Shown here piece after piece: positions 41,636-49,412 of a DNA stretch of 59,864 nucleotides. Location: NCBI GenBank assembly GCA_937899265.1, contig CALBPV010000001.1, forward strand, positions 1 through 59,864, written 5' to 3'. Positions within the stretch are counted from its first letter, which is position 1. The number at the start of each line of letters is the position of its first letter. A program made the position numbers and the translations under genes. The notes under the pieces were generated by a model. That model ran no database searches. It had not been told where the DNA came from and saw only the letters and a list, made by a program, of their open reading frames with translations. Source of the DNA: an uncultured Bacteroidales bacterium. GTDB taxonomy: Bacteria; Bacteroidota; Bacteroidia; Bacteroidales; UBA3663.

Positions 41636-41722
41636 ATGCCTAACGGTAAGAAGCATAAGCGTCACAAGATGAGTACGCACAAGCGCAAAAAGCGTCTGCG
41701 TAAAAATCGTCACAAGCATTGA
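41636..41722 (+). CDS. 28-residue Lys/Arg/His-rich protein
   Basis: A very small frame starting MPNGKKHKRHKM and ending RLRKNRHKH; more than half of the residues are Lys, Arg or His. The same short basic product with nearly this sequence is, to my recollection, conserved in Bacteroidetes, often between HU and the RNase G gene, which supports a real gene. Its composition suggests binding to rRNA or another nucleic acid, and a ribosome-associated role is a guess. The ATG has AT-rich upstream sequence without a Shine-Dalgarno, as is normal here. A hairpin at 41728-41752 follows 5 bases after the stop. Confidence 0.7.
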   Translation: MPNGKKHKRHKMSTHKRKKRLRKNRHKH

Positions 41723-41727
41723 TTAGA

Positions 41728-41760
41728 GGACGGCGCGCAACGCGCGTCGTCCCCACTTTT
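41728..41760 (+). terminator. Terminator/attenuator between the small basic gene and rng
   Basis: GGACGGCGCGC / GCGCGTCGTCC, an 11-bp stem with one G-T pair and a 3-base loop, followed by CCACTTTT. It would uncouple abundant HU/small-protein mRNA from rng. Confidence 0.65.
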
Positions 41761-41783
41761 AAAATTCCACATCCTTCACACAG

Positions 41784-43358
41784 ATGACAAGAGAAGTTGT
41801 TATCGATGCCCAATCGAAGGAAATCACCATCGGTCTGTTGGAAGACAAGCGCCTGGCCGAATACCAGCGCGAGTCGTCAGACCAGAGCTTCACGGTTGGA
41901 AACATCTATTTGGCCAAGGTCAAGAAAATTATGCCGGGCCTCAACGCTGCTTTCGTCGAAGTGGGTTACAGCAAGGAAGGATTCATTCACTATCAGGATC
42001 TCGGCCCGCAGTTCAAGACGTACCAAAAATACATCAAACAGCAGCTATCCGACCGCAAACATCTCATCCCCATCGAACGGGTGCAGCGGGTGCCGGACAT
42101 GCCCAAAGATTTGACCGTAGGCGACGTTCTTTCAGTCGGCGAAGAGATTTTGGTTCAAGTTGCAAAAGAGCCCATATCGACCAAGGGACCCCGTCTCACA
42201 TGCGACATCTCCATTCCCGGTCGTTTCATGGTGCTGATACCATTTCAGAATAAGGTATCCATCTCTCAGAAGATACGCTCAAGCTCGGAGAAAGTGCGCC
42301 TCCGTCAAATCTTGCAGGGTATCAAGCCTCAGAACTACGGCATCATCGTGCGTACCTCAGCCGAGGGCAAACAGGTCGAAGAGCTCCAAGCCGAGCTCAC
42401 CTATCTGATACATCGGTGGGAAAGTGCAATGAGCCAGTTGCAGAAGGGCACAACGCCTGCACTCTGTTACGAAGAAACAAGTCGTGTGGTAGCACTTCTG
42501 AGAGACATTTTCAATCCGTCGTTTGAGAACATTTGGGTCAACGACTCAACTACGTTCACGCAGATTAAGGACTACGTCCGTCTGATAGCCCCTGAGAAGG
42601 CAGACATAGTGCGTCTCTACAACGGTGACCAACCTATTCTGGATCACTTTAACGTCACGCGACAGATTAAGTCGTCGCTCGGAAAAACCGTTTCGTGCAA
42701 GGCCGGCGCCTACATCATCATCGAACACACGGAAGCCCTCCACGTCATCGACGTCAACTCGGGGCACCGTTCCCGCCAAGCCGACGATCAGGAAGACAAT
42801 GCCCTCCTCGTTGACCTCGCAGCAGCCGATGAGATAGCACGACAGATGCGACTCCGCGATATGGGTGGCATCGTGGTGATTGACTTCATCGATCTCAACA
42901 AAGCCGAGCACCGCGAGCAGCTCTACAAACACATGAAAGAGCTCATGCTCACCGATCGCGCCAAGCACAACATCCTGCCGCTCTCCAAGTTCTGCCTGAT
43001 GCAGATTACGCGCCAGCGAGTACGTCCTGTGATGGATGTCCAGCGCGAAGAGAGTTGTCCTGTCTGTGGCGGCAAACATGTGGTCAAGCCTTCTATCCTT
43101 TTCCCCGAGAGAATGGAGGAAAAACTTGACATCCTTACACAGCAACTGAAAGTGAAGAATTTCCGCCTTCACATTCACCCCTTCATTGCAGCCTATTTGC
43201 ACTCAGGGTTCATCTCCACCTATATGAAGTGGAAGTTCCGCTACGGTTTCGGTATGAAACTTATCGCAGACCAATCCATGGAACTCCTTCAGTACAAGGT
43301 CTTTGACCAGGACAATCAGGAGATAGACCTGTCGGAATCCAAAGATGCACATGTCTGA
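41784..43358 (+). CDS. rng: Ribonuclease E/G family endoribonuclease
   Basis: 524 residues, RNase G-sized. It has the N-terminal RNase H-like part, an S1 domain (about 36-135, VGNIYLAKVKKIMPGLNAAFVEVGY), the 5' sensor, and the DNase I-like catalytic part with metal-binding D323 (HVIDVNSGHRSRQ) and D367 (GIVVIDFIDLNK). The zinc link is C425-P-V-C428. The roles are rRNA maturation and mRNA decay. The Arg-rich scaffold tail of RNase E is absent. Its stop overlaps the start of the ABC ATPase gene by up to 14 bases. Confidence 0.94.
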   Translation: MTREVVIDAQSKEITIGLLEDKRLAEYQRESSDQSFTVGNIYLAKVKKIMPGLNAAFVEVGYSKEGFIHYQDLGPQFKTYQKYIKQQLSDRKHLIPIERVQRVPDMPKDLTVGDVLSVGEEILVQVAKEPISTKGPRLTCDISIPGRFMVLIPFQNKVSISQKIRSSSEKVRLRQILQGIKPQNYGIIVRTSAEGKQVEELQAELTYLIHRWESAMSQLQKGTTPALCYEETSRVVALLRDIFNPSFENIWVNDSTTFTQIKDYVRLIAPEKADIVRLYNGDQPILDHFNVTRQIKSSLGKTVSCKAGAYIIIEHTEALHVIDVNSGHRSRQADDQEDNALLVDLAAADEIARQMRLRDMGGIVVIDFIDLNKAEHREQLYKHMKELMLTDRAKHNILPLSKFCLMQITRQRVRPVMDVQREESCPVCGGKHVVKPSILFPERMEEKLDILTQQLKVKNFRLHIHPFIAAYLHSGFISTYMKWKFRYGFGMKLIADQSMELLQYKVFDQDNQEIDLSESKDAHV

Positions 43359-44814
43359 ACGAATGAGTATCACCCTCAAAGATGCAGTGGGACGTAACCC
43401 GCTCATCCGTCTCAAAGCTCCTGTGGACCTCACGATTGGTCCACAGGAGCATATTGCTATCATGGGACCCAACGGAGCCGGAAAATCCAATCTGGTGGCC
43501 ATGCTTACCGGCAAGAATCCGCTCTCCCAAGGTTCCGTCACATATCACTTCGGTTCCGATGTGCCGGCTACGGCCTACGGCAATGTGATTCAAGTCACTT
43601 TCGAAGACAATCTCGGTTCGGCCGAGAATCCTTATTATTTCCAGCAGAGGTTCAATTCTCAGGATCGCGACGAGTCGCCTTTTTTGCGTACGCTGTTGCC
43701 GACGGAGTGTCTCGATTCGCCCCTTCTCGACACTTTTATGATTCGCCCTCTGTTGGACAAGCGTATCGTGTTGCTGTCGTCGGGCGAGATGCGCAGGTAC
43801 CATCTCTTCCGTTATCTCATCCGCAATCCGCGCGTACTCATCGTCGATAATCCCTACATCGGACTCGATGCGGAGATGCGCGAACAGTTGGAACTCTTTT
43901 TCCAACGGCTGGTGACCGAGGGCAATGTGACTCTTGTGCTGGTGCTGTCGATGCTCGACCGGGTGCCCGAATGTGTGACCCATGTGGTTCGCGTCGAAGA
44001 CGGCCGCGTGCTGCCTAAGGTCACTCGCGGGGAATATCTCACCCTGTGGCGTGAGACCCACATCGGGAAGACCCTCCTTCCTGTCGGTCTTCGTTCAGCC
44101 GTTCTCAATCTGCCCGTCAAACCCGTAGCCACACTGACACGCGACGGAAAAGAGACAGATGAGATTATCTCCATTCGCAATCTAAGTCTTCACCTTTACG
44201 AGGGAAAGACTCTCTATAACGGCCTCGATTGGGTGGTGCGCCGAGGCGAACACTGGGCTCTGAAGGGAAACAACGGTGCCGGCAAATCGACCCTGCTGAG
44301 TCTCATCTGCGCCGACCATCCTGCTGCCTATGCCTGCGACATATCTCTCTTCGGACGACGTCGCGGAACGGGCGAAAGTATTTGGGAAATCAAACGATAT
44401 ATCGGCTTCGTTTCTCCCGAATTTCACAGAGCCTATCGCGAGAACCGTCCGGCCATAGACATCGTGGCCTCCGGCCTTCACGATACCGTGGGTCTCTATC
44501 GCCGTCCGCTGCCCAACGATGTGGAGACGTGCCGTTTCTGGATGGACGTTTTCGGCATCGCAGCCTTGGCCGACCGTCAGTTCCTCACCCTCTCCTCGGG
44601 AGAACAGCGACTCTGCCTCTTGGCACGGGCATTTGTCAAAGACCCTGCGCTCATCATCCTTGACGAACCTCTTCACGGTCTCGATACCTGTCGGCGCGAT
44701 TTGGTGCGCGACATCATCAGGACTTTCTGCCAGCGTCCCGACAAAACGCTCATCATGGTGTCTCACTATGCCGATGAGTTCCCCGACATTATTGACAATT
44801 CTCTAACACTATAA
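43345..44814 (+). CDS. ABC ATPase with two nucleotide-binding domains (ModF-like), first domain degenerate
   Basis: 489 residues, no membrane segments. Walker A1 is GPNGAGKSN (41-49) and Walker A2 is GNNGAGKST (308-316). Both signatures are LSSGE (about 144-148 and 416-420). Walker B2 ends D440-E441 with H-loop H474, all normal; Walker B1 ends D168-N169 and no H-loop histidine follows (LVLSMLDRVPE), so the first site probably does not hydrolyse ATP. The length and two-domain layout fit ModF, of unknown function in Escherichia coli, better than ABC-F ribosome factors. The start could be 43345, 43351 or 43363; all overlap or abut rng. No permease gene is nearby. Confidence 0.82.
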   Translation: MHMSERMSITLKDAVGRNPLIRLKAPVDLTIGPQEHIAIMGPNGAGKSNLVAMLTGKNPLSQGSVTYHFGSDVPATAYGNVIQVTFEDNLGSAENPYYFQQRFNSQDRDESPFLRTLLPTECLDSPLLDTFMIRPLLDKRIVLLSSGEMRRYHLFRYLIRNPRVLIVDNPYIGLDAEMREQLELFFQRLVTEGNVTLVLVLSMLDRVPECVTHVVRVEDGRVLPKVTRGEYLTLWRETHIGKTLLPVGLRSAVLNLPVKPVATLTRDGKETDEIISIRNLSLHLYEGKTLYNGLDWVVRRGEHWALKGNNGAGKSTLLSLICADHPAAYACDISLFGRRRGTGESIWEIKRYIGFVSPEFHRAYRENRPAIDIVASGLHDTVGLYRRPLPNDVETCRFWMDVFGIAALADRQFLTLSSGEQRLCLLARAFVKDPALIILDEPLHGLDTCRRDLVRDIIRTFCQRPDKTLIMVSHYADEFPDIIDNSLTL

Positions 44815-44828
44815 ACTTTTTCTATGTT

Positions 44829-46130
44829 ATGAAACAGATGCTTTCCTTGCTGCTCCTGATGGGAGCCTATGCCACTCTTTCGTGCGCACAAAACCGAACT
44901 GAAAAAACCGACTATGATTTCTCGTTTGTCAACTCCAAGGACAAAGGCGGAGTCACCGCTGTTCATCCCTCCGATGTATTTGCCGAAAAGAAAGGATGGG
45001 GGTACGACTTCGGCACATCATGGGACCAGAAGAAAGGAACCGCTCCTTTCTATTTCTCGGTCAATGTGCCCGACGGCAACTACAAAGTGACCGTGACGTT
45101 CGGTTCCAAGCACAGAGCCGGAGCCACCGTATTGCGTGCCGAGAACCGTCGTCTCTTTGCCGAGAATACGGTGACCCGGAAAGGCAAAACCGAAACATGT
45201 ACTTTTGTGATTAACAAGCGTTCGCCCGAATATGTGCTGAATGGAACTCCCGGCAAGGTGTCGCTCAAACCCCGCGAGAAAGATTACAAGGACTGGGACC
45301 AAAAGCTCACCTTCGAGTTCAACGGCGAAGCTCCCTGTGTCCAGTCTCTCAAAATTGAGCGTGACACGACAGCCGTCACGGTTTTCCTCTGCGGCAACTC
45401 CACCGTGGTCGATCAGGCCAATGACCCCTACGCTTCGTGGGGTCAGCTCATCACCCGCTGGCTGGGTGACGGCATCGCTATATCCAACCATGCCGAAAGC
45501 GGGCTTACGGCTCGTACCTTCATCGCAGGACACCGACTGGACAAAATCCTTTCGATGATAAAGCCCGGCGATTATGTGTTCTGTGAGTTCGGGCACAACG
45601 ACGAGAAGGAAAAACGTCCCGGCGACGGTGCCTGGTACCACTATTCCTATCAGCTCAAAATTTTCGTTGACCAGGTTCGCAAAGCCGGCGGTAACATCAT
45701 CTTCTGCACACCTACGGCTCGCCGCAATTTCAACGATGAAGGCAAAATCATCAATACCCACGGTGATTTCCCCGCATCGATGAAAGCTGTCGCCCAGCGC
45801 GAGAATGTCCCCCTCATCGACCTCACCGCCGAGGTGACCAAGATGTATGAGGCCATGGGTGTGGAGGCATCGAAGAAAACCCTTGTTCACTATCCCAAGG
45901 AGGCCTTCGCTTCAGAGAAGGACTTGGCCGACAATACGCACTTCAATCCCTTCGGTGCCTACGAGGTTTCGAAGATGATTGTCATGGGATGGAAGGAGCT
46001 CGGTCTCCCATTGGTCAAGTACGTCCGTACCGACTGGGAAGACTTCGATGCCTCTCAACCCGATGCCCCCGAAACTCTCAACTGGCCCTGGTCGGCTGAT
46101 GTGAATACAACCAAGCCCGACGGCAATTGA
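44829..46130 (+). CDS. Rhamnogalacturonan acetylesterase (SGNH hydrolase, CE12)
   Basis: 433 residues with a signal peptide (MKQMLSLLLLMGAYATLSCAQ). Residues about 28-175 form a beta-sandwich, probably carbohydrate-binding. The SGNH hydrolase follows with S191 (LCGNSTVVDQ), block III N257 (GHNDEK), and D368/H371 (DNTHFNPFGA). RhgT/YxiM-type CE12 enzymes remove acetyl groups from galacturonate in rhamnogalacturonan I, giving the lyases access. It precedes a PL11 lyase by 24 bases, the expected working pair. Confidence 0.92.
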   Translation: MKQMLSLLLLMGAYATLSCAQNRTEKTDYDFSFVNSKDKGGVTAVHPSDVFAEKKGWGYDFGTSWDQKKGTAPFYFSVNVPDGNYKVTVTFGSKHRAGATVLRAENRRLFAENTVTRKGKTETCTFVINKRSPEYVLNGTPGKVSLKPREKDYKDWDQKLTFEFNGEAPCVQSLKIERDTTAVTVFLCGNSTVVDQANDPYASWGQLITRWLGDGIAISNHAESGLTARTFIAGHRLDKILSMIKPGDYVFCEFGHNDEKEKRPGDGAWYHYSYQLKIFVDQVRKAGGNIIFCTPTARRNFNDEGKIINTHGDFPASMKAVAQRENVPLIDLTAEVTKMYEAMGVEASKKTLVHYPKEAFASEKDLADNTHFNPFGAYEVSKMIVMGWKELGLPLVKYVRTDWEDFDASQPDAPETLNWPWSADVNTTKPDGN

Positions 46131-46154
46131 ATTAAATGAATTCACAAGACTTCT

Positions 46155-49100
46155 ATGAAAAGATTTTTGTTGCTATTGGCTTCAGCCGTCACACTGACGA
46201 TGCAAGCCCAAACGGTTCAAATGGTTTGGCCATTGGGTTCGACCGATGGTTTGGATGCATGCGTCAAGAATGGAGACGATGCATATACAGGTCTGGTAAC
46301 TACCCGACTCTCTGTAGGTTCACAGCTCACGGTTTCAGGCGTGATGACGAGCAGCAGTGCCGATGAAGGATTCACAGCAATCACTTATGATGCACCATTC
46401 ACCAAGTTCCAACCGGCCTCAAAGGTTACGGCAAAAAACGGGGCACATCAGGTGACCTATTCCCTTTCTGTCTCCGAAGGACACTCTTTCAAGCCTACCA
46501 AGCTGTCGTTCGATGCTGCCCACGTGGGGACAGACAAAGGCAACGTTGACGTATATTACAAGATAGGTAACGAGGCTGAAGTTCTGGTTGGGTCGGACGT
46601 AACGCCCGCTCGCAACAAAGTGCAGAACGGCAATGCCACGGCATATTCCAATCATGCATGGACCTATTCCGACCTTATCATTAACGGAGGCGACCTCACG
46701 GTCATTCTCTATGTCTATAACGTCGATACAAATAAGGAAATCGCGTTTCGCAATCTTTCGATTGAGGGCATCGTAGATGAGCCGGTCTATAATCTGAGTT
46801 ACTATCTGAAGTCATGCACCTGCTCGGCCGGCGATTTGATGCCGTTTATCGGAGAACTCTCCACCGGCGGGGTGGCTTCATTTCCCGGACAGCTGAGCAG
46901 CGATCCTACCGATTTCCAAGTGGAAGCTATCGATGGATATACCGCCACAATTACGTATGCCAACCAAGCGGCTACCGTCAAAGTGTTCAAGGCCGAGACG
47001 GAGATTTATTCCGTGCGCGTGTTCTTCACCCTCGATGCCTCCGCCATCCATCATGGCACGGCCACGCCTCTCAATCGAGGTTTGCTCCCCATCAAGGTGA
47101 GTGGCGGTGTATTCGTCAGCTGGCGTTATCGTCAGGCTGACAACGGTAAATATACCTATCGTCTGCTGCGCAACGGCACAAAGGTCGTCGAACTGAAAGC
47201 CAAGACCAACTATACGGATACGAATGGGGGCACAGGTTCGCTCTATTCCCTCGAAGTTTTGGATGCTGAAGGAACTGTCGTAGAGCGACAGGACAACGTA
47301 AAGGTGTGGAGCGACCAGACCTTCCGCGTCTATCTCCAAACTCCCGTTTGTAAACGTTTGGCCTGCAGCTATACTCCCAACGACTGTTCGGCTTACGACA
47401 TGGACGGCGATGGAGAGGTTGAGATTATTGTCAAGTGGGATCCAGACAATTCCAAGGACTCTGCAGGCTCGGGGCAAACGTCGGATGTGATAATCGACTG
47501 CTACAAGCTGGACGGAACGCTCCTCTGGCGCATTAATCTTGGACAGAACATTCGTGCCGGAGCCCATTATACCACTTTCCTGTGCTATGACTTCGACGGG
47601 GACGGCTTTGGCGAAATGATGGTCAAGACGGCACCCGGCACCATTGACGGCCTTGGCAATTACGTTATCAAGGACGGTGCCGATCCTTCGGTCTCTTATG
47701 TCAATGGCAGTGGCAAGATTACTTCGGGTCCCGAATGGGTGAGTGTCTTCGATGGAGTTACTGGCCAAGTGATGGGTACCGCCGACTACTATCCCAAATA
47801 CGGCGACGAGGAATATGGTGACAGCAAGATGAACCGTTCCGACCGCTACAAGGCTTGTGTAGCTTTCTTGGACGGTTTGGACAAAAATCCGCTTGGAGTT
47901 TTCAATCGCGGTTACTACAACCAGTCCTATTTTGCTGCATATCGATGGGATGGCTCTGTATTGACAGAACACTGGCGTCAGGCTTATCGTACCAAGGGAC
48001 AGGGCCTTTATGGCACGGGTGCTCACTCCGTCACCGTAGGCGATGTCGATGGTGATGGCAAGGACGAGGTCGTCGTGGGCTCAGGTTGTATGGACGATGA
48101 CGGCTCATGCCTCTGGCGTTTGTCATACGGGCACGGCGATGCCACACACATGGGCGACTTCAACTGGGACAACCCCGGTATGGAGGTTTACATGGTCTAT
48201 GAAGACGTTGCTCAGGATTGGACGCTCGCCGATGCCGCTACGGGCAAAATAATCGCCGGAGTATTGCCTCCCGACAATACAGATACCGGGCGAGGCATAG
48301 CAATGGACTGTGACGACCGGCACGAGGGAGCTGAGTTCTTCGACAGCCATTCGGCCAGTATGTATGACCAATATGGGCGTGTGATTTGTCCGTGGCATGA
48401 AGGTACGACGTCCGCGTCGTCGATTAACTTCCGCATCTATTGGAACGGAACACTCTACGACGACTATCACGACCGAGGTCACATCGACACTTGGGACAGC
48501 CGCGGCCAAAGCTGGGGACGCACAACGACACTCTCTAATTTAAATGGTGGCGCGTCTTCGATAAATTCGACCAAGTACAATCCGAATCTCCAGTGCGACC
48601 TCTTTGGCGACTGGCGCGAGGAAGTGGTCTATTGGGGCAGTGATGACAACGGACAGTATCTCAACATCATAGCAACGGTGATTCCCACGGATTGGCGTTT
48701 GCCCTATCTGCGCGACGACCATGTCTATGATATGGCCATCGCCTGGCAGAACTCCGGCTACAACCAGCCGCCCCACTTGAGCTACAGCCCTGTGCTCTAC
48801 TGGTCTGTAGAGAAGGCGTCTGTTGCTGAACTGGACAACTGGGTACCCTATTATACGGACAAGAAACAGACCCTTCCCGAAGGCGTGGAGATGTGGTATG
48901 TGCGTTCCTACTCCACCGGTCTCGACGAGGATACAGTTCATCTTGAGAAGTTCGAGTCTGACATCATCCCCGCAGGCAAAGGATTCCTTCTCAAGACAGC
49001 ATCCGACACAATCTTCCGAACCTTGCCCACCGAGGAAAATGTGACGGTGTCGATGTCCCCGGACCGTCTGTCGGGCACCGATCAGGCCGGCACTGTCAAG

Positions 49101-49412
49101 TCCGAACTTGAGGAGCTGACTTACTACAATTATGAATTTCGCAACGATGACGTTCACGGATTGGGCTTCTATCTGATAGGCACCGAGGGCGTAGCTATGG
49201 ATGCCCACACGTCCTATCTCCATATCTATCGCAGCAAAGTCTTCACTCCGTCGCCCTACTATCTGTTGAGCGCCGGCACCTCTTCTGCCATTTCTACTGT
49301 TCGCCACGACAGCAATAAACCCAAGGAATGGTATGACCTGTCCGGTCGTCGTGTTCTGCAACCAACACGCGGTTTCTATATCTGTAACGGCGAAAGAATT
49401 TTCCTCAAATGA
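46155..49412 (+). CDS. Large rhamnogalacturonan lyase, PL11, with C-terminal sorting-like tail
   Basis: 1085 residues, nearly twice the size of the PL11 enzyme at 16144-18015. After a signal peptide (MKRFLLLLASAVTLTMQAQ), an extra N-terminal region (about 20-290) has beta-sandwich character. The PL11 part (about 295-890) follows with the N-terminal strand module and propeller calcium motifs YDMDGDGEVEIIVKWDPDNS, YDFDGDGFGEMMVKTAPG and GDVDGDGKDEVVVGSG, plus GDWREEVVYWGS and YNQPPHLSYSP. A further beta domain ends with EWYDLSGRRVLQPTRGFYI, a tail typical of secreted Bacteroidales proteins. Cleaves the rhamnogalacturonan I backbone outside the cell or at its surface. Confidence 0.92.
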   Translation: MKRFLLLLASAVTLTMQAQTVQMVWPLGSTDGLDACVKNGDDAYTGLVTTRLSVGSQLTVSGVMTSSSADEGFTAITYDAPFTKFQPASKVTAKNGAHQVTYSLSVSEGHSFKPTKLSFDAAHVGTDKGNVDVYYKIGNEAEVLVGSDVTPARNKVQNGNATAYSNHAWTYSDLIINGGDLTVILYVYNVDTNKEIAFRNLSIEGIVDEPVYNLSYYLKSCTCSAGDLMPFIGELSTGGVASFPGQLSSDPTDFQVEAIDGYTATITYANQAATVKVFKAETEIYSVRVFFTLDASAIHHGTATPLNRGLLPIKVSGGVFVSWRYRQADNGKYTYRLLRNGTKVVELKAKTNYTDTNGGTGSLYSLEVLDAEGTVVERQDNVKVWSDQTFRVYLQTPVCKRLACSYTPNDCSAYDMDGDGEVEIIVKWDPDNSKDSAGSGQTSDVIIDCYKLDGTLLWRINLGQNIRAGAHYTTFLCYDFDGDGFGEMMVKTAPGTIDGLGNYVIKDGADPSVSYVNGSGKITSGPEWVSVFDGVTGQVMGTADYYPKYGDEEYGDSKMNRSDRYKACVAFLDGLDKNPLGVFNRGYYNQSYFAAYRWDGSVLTEHWRQAYRTKGQGLYGTGAHSVTVGDVDGDGKDEVVVGSGCMDDDGSCLWRLSYGHGDATHMGDFNWDNPGMEVYMVYEDVAQDWTLADAATGKIIAGVLPPDNTDTGRGIAMDCDDRHEGAEFFDSHSASMYDQYGRVICPWHEGTTSASSINFRIYWNGTLYDDYHDRGHIDTWDSRGQSWGRTTTLSNLNGGASSINSTKYNPNLQCDLFGDWREEVVYWGSDDNGQYLNIIATVIPTDWRLPYLRDDHVYDMAIAWQNSGYNQPPHLSYSPVLYWSVEKASVAELDNWVPYYTDKKQTLPEGVEMWYVRSYSTGLDEDTVHLEKFESDIIPAGKGFLLKTASDTIFRTLPTEENVTVSMSPDRLSGTDQAGTVKSELEELTYYNYEFRNDDVHGLGFYLIGTEGVAMDAHTSYLHIYRSKVFTPSPYYLLSAGTSSAISTVRHDSNKPKEWYDLSGRRVLQPTRGFYICNGERIFLK

